Source: Methanococcus voltae
GTDB lineage: Archaea; AGJL01; Methanococci; Methanococcales; Methanococcaceae
DNA length: 64,000 nucleotides
Assembly (NCBI RefSeq): GCF_017875395.1
Contig: NZ_JAGGMO010000001.1
Coordinates: 186,001 to 250,000 of the forward strand
Direction of reading: 5' to 3'
The translations under genes were made by a program, and so were the position numbers. The first letter of the stretch is position 1. Each line of letters starts with the position of its first letter. The notes beneath the pieces were generated by a model. The model was not told where the DNA came from. It ran no database searches and was given only the letters and a program-made list of their open reading frames with translations. Shown piece after piece: positions 28,365 to 38,227 of this stretch.

Positions 28365-29702
28365 TTAGTTTAAAACTTTTACTGTATCATCATTTACATA
28401 TTCAACGGTCATTGTAGATTCACCGTTGTATAATCCTTTTTTCATTGCAAGAACGCACGCTTTAGTACCTAATTTGTCAGAACCTGCAAGAACTAAGATT
28501 TCACTATTTTTATTGAATGGATTTGTTACTTTTTGAATGATACCTTTATTTTCACCAGGGTTCTCATTTGAAACTTTGAAAATCAATCCATTTTCTATTT
28601 TTGCTGTTGCTTGGTTAGCTACAGGACCGCCTACGAGAATTAAATCAGCACTTGACATCAATAATTCATCTTGGTCAATGATGTTAACTGAACCTTGGAA
28701 GTCTACAACTTTTTCCATTAATTTGTTATTTTTGTAGAGGAATATTTGGTCATCCCAGTCATCTTCCTTATCATTTTCAATTTTAACGGCAAATACGTTG
28801 TTACCAAAGCTTTTTGAACCTTCTTCAAGGTCTATTGTGTAGTCAGCATTCTTAATGATTTTAAAGAATGTTTCACTTGTATTTGAACCAACGTCTGCAA
28901 GTTCGATATTGTAATTTAAAAATTTGAAGTTTTTAGGTAATTCATCTGCGTTTCTGTGTTCTAATTCGATAGTTTTACCATCGATATCAACTCTTATATC
29001 AGAGTAGCCTTCTAAATCATCCCCTTTTACAAATTCATATGATCGGTATACGTTAAAGAAGAATACTTTCTTATCATCTGCTTCTAATATATCATCATAC
29101 TTCAAAGCGATATCTTCTCCTTTTACTTTACGAACGTCATCTTGGAATAATTTAAAGTTATCAACTCTTTTACCATTTCTTAAAACGTCAACCATTAGTT
29201 CGCCTTTAGAGAATGCCAATAATTTAACGGTAATATCATCTACGGTAAATGAATCTGAACATGATGTATCGTTTATTAAATTACCTAAAACGATTTTATC
29301 GCTATCAGATTCTAAAACTGTATAGCTACTACCCATGAATGAAACTTCGTCCCCTACATCATCTGATTCAAGGGTTTCTTTATATTCTACATCTTTATAT
29401 ATTACATTTGAACCTTCTCTCTTGAATGAAACCTCTAATACTTCAGTATTATCTGTTAATTCAAATTCGTCAATAGCAGGTACGAAATAAATTAAAGTTT
29501 CTAAAACTTTTAACTTTTTATCGTCAGTAACTGAAAGTTCTCTCTTTGAATAGTAACTGTCTAAAAGCATATTTGCATAATCTGCATCTACCTTATCCTT
29601 GTTAACCACAATTAAAGGGCTATTTAGTGAATAACCCATTGATATTGGAGCCATTACCATTATGGTCAATACTAAAACTGCCATATATTTTGGTAAATTC
29701 AT
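28365..29702 (-). CDS. S-layer-like secreted protein
   Basis: This 445-residue protein has a signal peptide (MNLPKYMAVLVLTIMVMAPI, then SMGYS). The mature region is acidic and beta-rich, like Methanococcales S-layer proteins. The C-terminal part holds the recognisable S-layer domain: SSADLILVGGPVANQATAKI and EILVLAGSDKLGTKACVLA. It is shorter than the main S-layer protein of the genus, so it may be a paralogue. GGTGATTTA precedes the ATG. An inverted repeat lies about 80-100 bases upstream. Confidence 0.82.
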   Translation of the reverse strand: MNLPKYMAVLVLTIMVMAPISMGYSLNSPLIVVNKDKVDADYANMLLDSYYSKRELSVTDDKKLKVLETLIYFVPAIDEFELTDNTEVLEVSFKREGSNVIYKDVEYKETLESDDVGDEVSFMGSSYTVLESDSDKIVLGNLINDTSCSDSFTVDDITVKLLAFSKGELMVDVLRNGKRVDNFKLFQDDVRKVKGEDIALKYDDILEADDKKVFFFNVYRSYEFVKGDDLEGYSDIRVDIDGKTIELEHRNADELPKNFKFLNYNIELADVGSNTSETFFKIIKNADYTIDLEEGSKSFGNNVFAVKIENDKEDDWDDQIFLYKNNKLMEKVVDFQGSVNIIDQDELLMSSADLILVGGPVANQATAKIENGLIFKVSNENPGENKGIIQKVTNPFNKNSEILVLAGSDKLGTKACVLAMKKGLYNGESTMTVEYVNDDTVKVLN

Positions 29703-29778
29703 TAAATCACCACGTTGAGTAAATTAAATTGTTATTTAAATTTTCGCAATTAAATATTTGTGAATATATTTCAATTTT

Positions 29779-29804
29779 TACGAATACCTGTACGTATATT
29801 CGTA
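29779..29804. promoter_or_regulatory. inverted repeat upstream of the S-layer-like gene
   Basis: TACGAATA (29779-29786) and TATTCGTA (29797-29804) are perfect inverted copies around a 10-base centre containing TACGTA. It sits 77-102 bases before the minus-strand gene and could be an operator. The remaining 29703-30235 spacer (533 bases) is AT-rich, ending in GGTGAAATT before pyrE. Confidence 0.4.
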
Positions 29805-30235
29805 GATAATTACAATATAATTACAAGTAGTTATATTATCTTTAAAAGTTATTGTAATTTAATAGAATAATAATTTTAAGTGTGATTATTATATAAATAT
29901 TGATAAAAGTTTTATAATTAATATATTTTGTCATTTGGTTTGGTGTACCATTGATAAATATTAATTAAAATTTTTATAATGATGTGCCTTAGATAATGTA
30001 CACAGTTTAGTATCTTTCGTTCAAAATATAAATTACTTATTGTTTTTTTAATCCGTAATCAAAATTAAATGAATCAAATATTATTAAATATTAGAATTGT
30101 ATATTTTTAGAAGAATGTATTGAATGTATTGAGAGTATAATTATTAATAAAAAAATGAATAGAAAATAAATTGAAATGAATAAAAAAATAACTTAAAAAT
30201 GATAAAACTTATCGATATTTAAACACGGTGAAATT

Positions 30236-30790
30236 ATGAATTCCAACGATTTAAAAGCAAATTTAATTAATTTACTTAAAGAAGTTAACTGCGTAAAATT
30301 TGGAGATTTTACATTGGCCTCAGGTAAAAAAAGCGACTACTATGTGGATATTAAAAAAGCTACCACTAATCCAAAAGTTTTAAAAGCTGTAGCAAAATTA
30401 ACTGCTAAATTATGCGAAGAATTTAAAGAAAATGGAGCTTATGAAAATTTAAAAGTTGCAGGTGTTGAACTTGGCTCTGTATCAATAGCTACAGCTGTTT
30501 CTTTGGAACTTGAAAAAGATTTATTAATTGTTAGAAAAAAAGCTAAGAGTTATGGAACTAAAAATAAAATAGAAGGCGAACTAAACCCTAATGATAATGT
30601 AATTGTTATGGAAGATGTAACCACTACCGGTGGGAGTGTATTAAAAGCAGTTGAAGAACTTAAAGAGGCTAATGCTAACGTTAAAGCTGTTTTTGTAATT
30701 GTAGATAGATTAGATGGTGCAGATAAACTAATGAAAGAAAATAACGTTAGATTCATTCCTTTGGTAAAAGTTAATGAATTAAAAGGTTAA
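30236..30790 (+). CDS. pyrE: orotate phosphoribosyltransferase
   Basis: This 184-residue enzyme joins orotate to PRPP in UMP synthesis. The PRPP-binding signature VIVMEDVTTTGGSVLKAVEEL is present near residue 120, with the KFGDFTLASGKKSDYYVDIK N-terminal orotate region and the LIVRKKAKSYGTKNKIEGE flexible-loop region. GGTGAAATT precedes the ATG. It is a single-gene unit converging on the small gene at 30.9 kb. Confidence 0.95.
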   Translation: MNSNDLKANLINLLKEVNCVKFGDFTLASGKKSDYYVDIKKATTNPKVLKAVAKLTAKLCEEFKENGAYENLKVAGVELGSVSIATAVSLELEKDLLIVRKKAKSYGTKNKIEGELNPNDNVIVMEDVTTTGGSVLKAVEELKEANANVKAVFVIVDRLDGADKLMKENNVRFIPLVKVNELKG

Positions 30791-30854
30791 TAAAAATAAT
30801 AAAAAATAAAAAATTCTTTTTTTTAATTTTAAAATAGATTATGCGTATTTTAAA

Positions 30855-31274
30855 TTAGTATAATACCATAACTTCTACAAATTTATGTTGTTCGTCTTCT
30901 TCGTTGTACCACATGCTTATACCTAACATTAAATTGTCTTTTATACCAAGTGCATAATCACATTTACAACCTATGTTTTCAAAAGAAGCTTTTAAAGCGT
31001 CAAAACCCATTTCGTCAGGGAATACGCCTTCTTCACCCATTATTTCATTTATTCTGTTTACCATACCGAGTTTATCTTCTTCATTCATTAATTCGTATCC
31101 ATTCTGTTTTATTTTAGCTTCCAAATACTCTTTAATGCTTTTGTAATCATTAAACTCTATATCTCGGCAGATACTCCTAACAGCTATCATTTCTTCTTTA
31201 TTTACAACAGGTTTTGAACCTTTGAATGCGTCTAATGACCTTACTACTTTTCCAATTTTAACATTTAACATCAT
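30855..31274 (-). CDS. conserved methanogen hypothetical (possibly DUF2120)
   Basis: This 139-residue acidic protein begins MMLNVKIGKVVRSLDAFKGS. It has a helical centre (YKSIKEYLEAKIKQNGYELM) and a strand-rich end (DYALGIKDNLMLGISMWY). It resembles a small methanogen-only family I remember as DUF2120; no function is known. Starts at 31274 or 31271 follow GGTGGATATT, whereas the frame's first ATG at 31286 has no site. Confidence 0.65.
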   Translation of the reverse strand: MMLNVKIGKVVRSLDAFKGSKPVVNKEEMIAVRSICRDIEFNDYKSIKEYLEAKIKQNGYELMNEEDKLGMVNRINEIMGEEGVFPDEMGFDALKASFENIGCKCDYALGIKDNLMLGISMWYNEEDEQHKFVEVMVLY

Positions 31275-31361
31275 AATATCCACCATAATATAAAATACTG
31301 TAAATTATAAAAAATACATAAAATATTGAAATAAGATAAAAATTTGATTTATTTTAGATTA

Positions 31362-31409
31362 TTTAATTGTTTAATTGTTTAATTGTTTAATTGTTTAATT
31401 GTTTAATTC
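31362..31409. repeat. 8-bp tandem repeat, TTTAATTG x6
   Basis: Five perfect copies of TTTAATTG and a sixth with one change (TTTAATTC) lie in the spacer between the small gene and the flippase-like gene. Confidence 0.9.
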
Positions 31410-31448
31410 CCAATATGTAAGCCTTTAAATGATTAATTTTTTAATTCG

Positions 31449-32537
31449 CTAATTTTTTAATTCTTCGTCACTTTCGTTTTGCTCATTTCTTAATTCCTTT
31501 AATTTATGAGACTTTGTTTTAATCAACTGGAATGATATGGCACCACATATGGATACTAATACGTAAGAAACTACCCTATCTAATAATGTTATTGTTGCTG
31601 CACTAGATGGTGCTATTTTAAAGAATACATACATTGCTATCATTACAGTGTCTGAAGTACCTAAACCGCCCGGCAATGCTGGAACTATACCAACCAGTAA
31701 TGAAACTAAATAGGTTGAAGAAACTGCAAATAGCGGAGCTACTGAGCCAATTGCTATAAAGAATATATATATCTTGAAAATATCTAGAGACCACCACATA
31801 AATGAATAAAATGTTGCAATTGCAATTCCTTTCTTTTTTGTTTTAAAAAAAAGTAAGGTATTTTGGAATTCATCTACGCCTTCGCATAATCTACTATCAG
31901 ATACTCTTTTCTTGGAAAATCTCCTAAATATTTTTGCGCCAAACTTTACAATTTTGTAAGCCAATTGTTTGTGCATGGCTACATATAATATAGCACCAGT
32001 TAGTGTCATTACCGCTATCCAAGCCATTATAAACATTATCGTGTATTGTTCGGATAAGCCATTTACTATGAAATATAATATGATTATAAAGGAAAGGGTC
32101 AAAAATACTACACTATCCAATAATCTTTCAATCATAACTGTTGAAAATGAAATATGATATGGTATATTACCCAGTTTCGAAAGATAATATGCCCTAAAAG
32201 GTTCTCCACCACCTTTCATAGAAGGAGTGATATTATTTATAAACTGCCCCATTAACACCAAATTAAGTAAATCCGTGTATTTTGCAGAATATCCCTTTAA
32301 TTTTAGTAAATATTGCCACCTTAGAATTAACATTAAGATTGCAAGAGCATAAACTACGATAGATAACCCAAATATTTGGAAGTTTGTTTTTAACAAAACT
32401 TGATATATGTCCTCAAGACCTATCCAATTGAATATATATGCCATTATTGCGAAACCTAAGCCGTAAAATATAATATTTTTTACCCATTTTCTGACATTTG
32501 AGCTTTTAGACTTGGATTCTGGACCTTTTGAATTCAT
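31449..32537 (-). CDS. UPF0104 / flippase-like membrane protein
   Basis: This 362-residue integral membrane protein has about eight helices, of the lysylphosphatidylglycerol-synthase-transmembrane (YbhN, TIGR00374-like) family. Family features are NNITPSMKGGGEPFRAYYLS, FSTVMIERLLDSVVFLTLSF and GIVPALPGGLGTSDTVMIAM. Members are suspected of moving lipids or lipid-linked sugars; that is family inference. Charged N- and C-terminal tails are cytoplasmic-looking. GGGGAAAAA precedes the ATG. Confidence 0.88.
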   Translation of the reverse strand: MNSKGPESKSKSSNVRKWVKNIIFYGLGFAIMAYIFNWIGLEDIYQVLLKTNFQIFGLSIVVYALAILMLILRWQYLLKLKGYSAKYTDLLNLVLMGQFINNITPSMKGGGEPFRAYYLSKLGNIPYHISFSTVMIERLLDSVVFLTLSFIIILYFIVNGLSEQYTIMFIMAWIAVMTLTGAILYVAMHKQLAYKIVKFGAKIFRRFSKKRVSDSRLCEGVDEFQNTLLFFKTKKKGIAIATFYSFMWWSLDIFKIYIFFIAIGSVAPLFAVSSTYLVSLLVGIVPALPGGLGTSDTVMIAMYVFFKIAPSSAATITLLDRVVSYVLVSICGAISFQLIKTKSHKLKELRNEQNESDEELKN

Positions 32538-32851
32538 TTTTTCCCCTTAATTTAAAGTTAGACTATTATAACCCTATTAATCTAATCGTAATATGACTTA
32601 GTTAAAATTGAATAATGTATAATGCTTATTTAAAATATTTAAATTATTTAAATTATATATGTTACGTTTAAAAACTAATTCTTCTCTACTTTTAAAAGAT
32701 ATTTTTTATAATATATATAATTTGTTTTTATAATTGGATAATACGAAGTATTTGAAGAATAGTAATACAAAATAGTACATATAAATCTGAAAAACTTAAT
32801 AGACATTTAAACCAATTGTTGTTTTAAAAAAGAAAAAAAGAAAGTAAGTAA
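32538..32851. other. gene-free spacer before the flippase-like gene
   Basis: 314 AT-rich bases between secD's 3' end and the flippase-like gene start. No structure recognised; it should hold the flippase promoter. Confidence 0.5.
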
Positions 32852-34021
32852 TTAATATTTTCTCAATAATTCTCTTATTATTCTTGCAAATGCAGGTCTT
32901 GAGATGAATACCCCGAATAAAACACCTGCTATTGTAGTTATTGCAAATCCTTTTAACATACCAATACTCATTAAGAATAATGGAGACATTGCCGCAATTG
33001 TGGTTGCTGCTGCACCAAATATAATAAAGAATGCTCTTTGAATGCTTCTTTTAACTTTTTTAGATTCACCCGCTAAGGTTTCATCTGTTATCACGATTTG
33101 GTGGTCAACACTTGTACCCAAAGTCGCAATTATACCTGCAATAGCTGCTAAATCCAATTTCCAACCGATTATCGAAGCGAAACCTAAAATAAGGAGTACT
33201 TCGGAAGCTCCTGTTATCAATATAGGAAGAACTATCTTAGGAGTTTTATATCTGATACCAATTACAGTTGCCACGGCTAAGAAAGCAATGATACCTGCAA
33301 TTATTGAACTTTTTATGAATTCTTCACCCAATGTAGGGGAAATTGAATTAATGTATGCAATATTAACTTTTACAGGTAATGAACCAGATTTTAAAGCAGT
33401 GTAAATTGCCCAAGCTTGGTCTTCGTCAGCTTTTGTAGGATTACTACCTGCTACAGTTATTACCTGGCTAGGGTGTGGTTTTCCGTCTGCCAAATCGGGT
33501 GAAAGTACAGGGTCACTTATTAAAATTTCATCGAGGTAAAGGAGTACTTTGTAACCACCTTTTCCATAGGAAACGTTTGCAAAATTATCTGCACCCTCTG
33601 AAGATAATTTAAAACTTACACCGTAACCTGCTGCAGTTAAAGCCGGTTCTTCAACATATTCAACATCTTTACCAGTGTAAGCGGTTACATTATCTATAGT
33701 AGCGTAAAATACCCCTTGTTGAGCTATAACTTTTTTAATACGCTCTAGGTCAGCACTTTCGGGTATTTCGATCGCTATCTCTTCACTACCCCTCGAATAA
33801 ACATTCACGTCACTTAAACCATTTGTATTTAACCTACTTGTTAAAATTTCGGTAATGACGCCCATTTCCTGTTCCGTAACTGGTTTTTCCGTTTGTAGTA
33901 CTATTGTAGACCCACCACTTAAATCTACACCAAAAGATATTCCATTGAATACTATTGTTAATATAGAAGCTACAACACACACCAATAGGAATAAAACCTT
34001 TTTATCTTTTAGTAATTTCAT
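32852..34021 (-). CDS. secD: protein-export membrane protein SecD
   Basis: This 389-residue partner of SecF aids late steps of Sec export. An N-terminal helix is followed by GISFGVDLSGGSTIVLQTE, a large extracellular domain, then five helices with GIIATLGTSVDHQIVITDE and RAFFIIFGAAATTIAAM. Archaeal SecD is shorter than bacterial SecD, and this length fits. The start at 34021 follows GAGGGATATT; the frame's TTG at 34033 lacks a site. secF lies 196 bases upstream on the same strand. Confidence 0.95.
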   Translation of the reverse strand: MKLLKDKKVLFLLVCVVASILTIVFNGISFGVDLSGGSTIVLQTEKPVTEQEMGVITEILTSRLNTNGLSDVNVYSRGSEEIAIEIPESADLERIKKVIAQQGVFYATIDNVTAYTGKDVEYVEEPALTAAGYGVSFKLSSEGADNFANVSYGKGGYKVLLYLDEILISDPVLSPDLADGKPHPSQVITVAGSNPTKADEDQAWAIYTALKSGSLPVKVNIAYINSISPTLGEEFIKSSIIAGIIAFLAVATVIGIRYKTPKIVLPILITGASEVLLILGFASIIGWKLDLAAIAGIIATLGTSVDHQIVITDETLAGESKKVKRSIQRAFFIIFGAAATTIAAMSPLFLMSIGMLKGFAITTIAGVLFGVFISRPAFARIIRELLRKY

Positions 34022-34217
34022 AATATCCCTCAATTAAATTAACTAAAGCATAATTAATTTAATTAATTTAATTAATTTTGGTATTGTATTATTCATATAC
34101 TATTTTTGTCGTATAGTATCTTTATTGATAATATTACCATATTGATAATATTTTACTAGTTAAATTTAATTTCTTAAGAATATACAATTTTAATTTTATA
34201 TTGACTTTATAATCTAC

Positions 34218-35063
34218 TTATTTAGACTTTTTAAGCTCTGTAACGTAATATCTTAATATTCCTACGTTTGTTACCCAAGTTAACATTAAATCCGCAATTA
34301 AACCAATTAATAAAACGATTGAAATATCTTTTAACATTTCAGCTGCAGGAACTATGTATGAAACTACAAGGTATAAAACCGCCATTGCCACAATTGTGGT
34401 TATAGACATTGTCATTCCTGTCTTCATTGATTGATTAATCCTGTTTTCAAGAGTATCGGATTTTCTCTTTAAAACTCTTGTTGTTAACATAATGTCCGTA
34501 TCGACACTGTAACCAATTAACATTAATAATGCCGCTATTGTTGATGTTGAAATAGGTATCCCAAATAAACTCATACCGCCAACTGCAATTACAATGTCAG
34601 ATGCTGCTGCCAAAATAACCGCGAAACTTGGTACTGGTGTTCTAAATATTGCATACACAACAATTGCCATGAATAAAAATGCAAATCCTACTGCTTGGAA
34701 ACCTTGATTCCAGAAGTTACTACTTAATGTAGAACCGATTTGCTTTTCAGTATATTGTAATTTTGATAAATCATCCGTATTTAATGCTGCTGCCAATGAA
34801 TTTCTCAATTCATCTATGTCAACATTTGTTCCTGCTTTTACATCCAAATATTGGGCAGAAGAAGACGTTGATATCTTAAAATCTACGTCAGGATATTGTT
34901 TTTCTAATGAACTATAGTCAAAGTTATTAGGTACGATTACAGTTATTTCAGTACCTCCGCTAACGTCAATGCTCTGATTTAGACCATTCACCGAAACGAA
35001 AACGACTGATAAGAGTGCTAAAATTACCGGAATAACTGTTAATACTTTATAATTCTTGTACAT
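34218..35063 (-). CDS. secF: protein-export membrane protein SecF
   Basis: This 281-residue protein has six predicted helices. SecF motifs are SIDVSGGTEITVIVP near the N-terminus, AASDIVIAVGGMSLFGI, and LMLIGYSVDTDIMLTTRVLKR with NQSMKTGMTMSITTIVAM. The start at 35063 has the strongest ribosome site in this pair (GGAGGGTGCATT); the upstream 27-codon extension is not expected to be translated. The order is secF then secD, the reverse of most bacteria but usual in archaea. Confidence 0.95.
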   Translation of the reverse strand: MYKNYKVLTVIPVILALLSVVFVSVNGLNQSIDVSGGTEITVIVPNNFDYSSLEKQYPDVDFKISTSSSAQYLDVKAGTNVDIDELRNSLAAALNTDDLSKLQYTEKQIGSTLSSNFWNQGFQAVGFAFLFMAIVVYAIFRTPVPSFAVILAAASDIVIAVGGMSLFGIPISTSTIAALLMLIGYSVDTDIMLTTRVLKRKSDTLENRINQSMKTGMTMSITTIVAMAVLYLVVSYIVPAAEMLKDISIVLLIGLIADLMLTWVTNVGILRYYVTELKKSK

Positions 35064-35390
35064 AATGCACCCTCCGAATTTTAAAAATTCTGATAAGTGA
35101 TAATTGAGATATATATTATTTAAATATATATGAATAAATTTCAATAGGTATTAATGATTTTTAAATATAATTCACTATAACTTAGTAAATCAACCATAAT
35201 ATGTATAAATTTATAATTAATGTATGATTAATGTATGATTAATATATAATCAATATAATTTGTAATAAAATATATAAGTATTTATTATATTCGGGATAAC
35301 ACTATTTTATGACAATATAATTCAGAAATAAAATCATATATATTATGAATTAAGATATTTAAGATATATTTTAAATTGATGGGTGCAATT
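35064..35390. other. gene-free divergent spacer
   Basis: 327 AT-rich bases between secF and pmbA. It contains an 11-bp tandem repeat TTAATGTATGA x2 near 35217-35238 and promoters in both directions. GGGTGCAATT precedes pmbA. Confidence 0.5.
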
Positions 35391-36716
35391 ATGGAAAAGC
35401 TCGATAATATAAACTTTTGTAAAAAATTTGATAATTTAGACAATACTATTGATAAAATCATGAATATTGCTGAAAAAGAAGGATATGAAGCTGATATTTA
35501 TATATCAAAAGATGATGACTTCAGTGCAGAATTAGAGGGTAAACACTTAGATAATGTAGAAACCTCAAATAGTTTTGGTATAGGCGTACGTGTTATAAAA
35601 GATGGTAAAGTAGGTCTTGCATACAGCACCGTGGAAAATCCAGAAATTATATACAAAGCTATGGCAAATCTTGTAAATGATAAATATACGGAATTACCAG
35701 TTCCCCAAAAATATAAAAGCCCTAAAGGAACTTTCTTTAAGGAATTAAAGGAAGTTAATCAACCTAAAATCCTTGAAGATGTATTTTATATGGCTGAAGA
35801 GTTAGAAAAAAATGGTATCACTTCAGTAGGTGGAGGAGTTTCCACAGGTTACGGGTACAGTAGACTTGTTAATACCAACGGCGTAGATGTAGAAGAAGAA
35901 GGTACTTATTATTCTGCATCCATTTCAGGAATAAAAGATGGAGAAACTGCTTATGAATATATAACCAAAAATAACGTATTTAATGTAGATGTTATTTCAG
36001 ATTATGTAATCAATATTCTTAAAAATACCAAGTCAATTAAAGAAAGCTTTGAAGGAAACATTGTTCTTAGTCCTCGCGCTTTATACTCATTACTATCATA
36101 TACGTTAATTCCGGCATTTAATTCAGAAAGTGTGCAGAGAAATAGGTCAATGTTAGCCGGAAAAATCGGAGAACAAATATTTGGTGAAGACATATTCATT
36201 TATGATGATAGTACACTCGATAATGCACTTTACTCCTCAAAAACTGATGATGAAGGTAGCCCAAGTGAAAGAACAGCTTTAGTAGAAAATGGAGTATTAA
36301 AAAGCTACTTATACGATATTAAAAGAGCAAATATCGAAAATGAATCTAAAAAAGATGAAAAAGAGTATGTTAAAACCACTAGTAACGCTTCAAGAGGCTA
36401 TTCAAGTTTACCAAGTATTTCAAGTTCAAATATTATAATTAATCCAGTTGAAAAGATTGAAGAATTGGACAAATACCTTTATGTTAACTCTTTAATAGGT
36501 ACACACACGTCAAATCCAATTACGGGAGACTTCTCTGTGGAAATTAGCAACAGCTACATTGTAGATAAAGGGGATAAAATACCTGTTAAAAAAGGTATGC
36601 TTTCTGGAAACATATTTGAAATATTAAAAGAGGCAACTCCGTTGGATAATGTAGAACAGAGAGGTAAATTAATATCTCCAGCGTTAAAATTCCAAGGTAA
36701 AACAATTGTTGAATAA
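35391..36716 (+). CDS. pmbA: TldD/PmbA family protein (TldE-like)
   Basis: This 441-residue protein is related to the TldE subunit of the TldD/TldE metalloprotease. Family stretches: AEKEGYEADIYISKDDDFSAE near the N-terminus, NSFGIGVRVIKDGKVGLAYS, GGGVSTGYGYSRLVNTNG, DDEGSPSERTALVENGVLKS and the end SLIGTHTSNPITGDFSVE. The zinc HExxxH of TldD is absent, so TldE is favoured. GGTGCAATT precedes the ATG at 35391. No tldD is in the window. Confidence 0.88.
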   Translation: MEKLDNINFCKKFDNLDNTIDKIMNIAEKEGYEADIYISKDDDFSAELEGKHLDNVETSNSFGIGVRVIKDGKVGLAYSTVENPEIIYKAMANLVNDKYTELPVPQKYKSPKGTFFKELKEVNQPKILEDVFYMAEELEKNGITSVGGGVSTGYGYSRLVNTNGVDVEEEGTYYSASISGIKDGETAYEYITKNNVFNVDVISDYVINILKNTKSIKESFEGNIVLSPRALYSLLSYTLIPAFNSESVQRNRSMLAGKIGEQIFGEDIFIYDDSTLDNALYSSKTDDEGSPSERTALVENGVLKSYLYDIKRANIENESKKDEKEYVKTTSNASRGYSSLPSISSSNIIINPVEKIEELDKYLYVNSLIGTHTSNPITGDFSVEISNSYIVDKGDKIPVKKGMLSGNIFEILKEATPLDNVEQRGKLISPALKFQGKTIVE

Positions 36717-36839
36717 AAAAAACAATATTTAAATGCTAAATAAAAAAATAAAAAAAATAATAAAAAATATTTTATTTTATTCTTAATTTATTCTTACTTT
36801 ATTTTTAAGTTAATTTTTAAGATTTAATCCTATTTTTAG

Positions 36840-38087
36840 TTAGAAAACAAATTCAACGTCAGATAATCTTCTTTTTACTTCGTTTAAAATTTCATCTTCC
36901 TTTGTTTCTGAAAGTTTACCATCTTTGAACGCGTCAAAGCAAGCTGCCATTCTTATGTAGCTTCCAACATCGTCCCAAGGTACTGTTGAGATTAATTTTT
37001 CTTTAATGAGGTATTGTGAAAATTCTTCTGCGTTTTCAAATTTAGCACCGTCTTTTGTTCCTATTGGCGCTTTTACATATAAATAGAAGGTTCCACCAGG
37101 CATTTGTGCGTTGAATCCTAATTCTTTTAACATTTTTACCATTTTTTGGAGTCTTCTTTCGTATTTTGCTCTTGTAGCTTCGGTAATTTCTGGGTGTCTT
37201 AAACAGTAAATACCTGCTTTTTGGATAGGTATGAATTGACCACTGTCATAATTATCTTTAACAGCTGCAAAACCTCTTACGATTAATTCGTTACCCACTA
37301 CAAAGGCTAATCTCCATCCAGTCATGTTGTAAGCTTTTGAAAAACTGTGTATTTCTACACCTACGTCTTTAGCCCCTTCAACGGATAAAAATGATAGTGG
37401 TTTTTCACCGTAGGTCAATGCTGCGTATGCTGCATCTTGTACTATCAAAATATTATTTTCCTTTGCAAATTCAATTGCTTCTTTGTAGAATTCAACTGTT
37501 GCTTGTGCGCCTGTTGGGTTATTTGGGTAGTTTATGTATAAAATCTTAGCTTTTTGTTTTATATCTTCAGGTATGCTTTTTAAGTCAGGTAAAAATCCAT
37601 TTTCTTCTTTTAATTCTAAGTTGTAAACTTCTCCACCGTACCATTTTGTGTGGGTTGCTGTTACAGGGTAACCTGGGGTAGTCATTAATGTAACATCTCC
37701 AGGGTTAATGAATACTGATGTAATGTAAGCTAAAGCGGGTTTTGAACCAATTGAATGGATTACTTCAGTTTCAGGGTTTATTCCTGTTACGCCAAATACT
37801 TTTTCCATATATACTGGAATTTCGTCTTTTAAAGCTTGAGTACCATTGTCAGAATATCCTCTGTTTTCTGGCTTTTTTGCTTCTTCGTAAAGAGTTTCGA
37901 TTACTTTTGCATCTGCCATTTCGTCTGGCTCTCCTACACCCATATCAATTAATTCAACGTTAGGGTATTTCTTTTTAGCTTCGTTTTTGGCTCTTTTGAT
38001 TTTTTCGAATTTGTAAATTACATCTTCTTTTCCAAAGTTATTGCCACCGATTCTGTCTGCAAAAAGATTTTGAATATAACTTTCCAT
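36840..38087 (-). CDS. dapL: LL-diaminopimelate aminotransferase
   Basis: This 415-residue PLP enzyme converts tetrahydrodipicolinate to LL-diaminopimelate in one step on the way to lysine. The fold-type I motifs are SKPALAYITSVFINPGD, YINYPNNPTGA, and the PLP lysine motif HSFSKAYNMTGWRLAF. The N-terminal ELIDMGVGEPDEMAD and GYSDNGTQ are typical of DapL. The start at 38087 follows GGTGTTAAA; the 10-codon upstream extension is unlikely. pheA lies just upstream on the same strand, the same neighbourhood I recall for M. maripaludis. Confidence 0.93.
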   Translation of the reverse strand: MESYIQNLFADRIGGNNFGKEDVIYKFEKIKRAKNEAKKKYPNVELIDMGVGEPDEMADAKVIETLYEEAKKPENRGYSDNGTQALKDEIPVYMEKVFGVTGINPETEVIHSIGSKPALAYITSVFINPGDVTLMTTPGYPVTATHTKWYGGEVYNLELKEENGFLPDLKSIPEDIKQKAKILYINYPNNPTGAQATVEFYKEAIEFAKENNILIVQDAAYAALTYGEKPLSFLSVEGAKDVGVEIHSFSKAYNMTGWRLAFVVGNELIVRGFAAVKDNYDSGQFIPIQKAGIYCLRHPEITEATRAKYERRLQKMVKMLKELGFNAQMPGGTFYLYVKAPIGTKDGAKFENAEEFSQYLIKEKLISTVPWDDVGSYIRMAACFDAFKDGKLSETKEDEILNEVKRRLSDVEFVF

Positions 38088-38227
38088 TTTAACACCAATA
38101 AGTTGTTTTTTATACATACTTAGTTATCCTATATAAAATATATGGATAAATTTAAAATAATGAATTTATAAAAAAATAAAATAAAAATTAAAATAAAAAA
38201 ATAAAATAAAAAAAGACGAAATAATAA

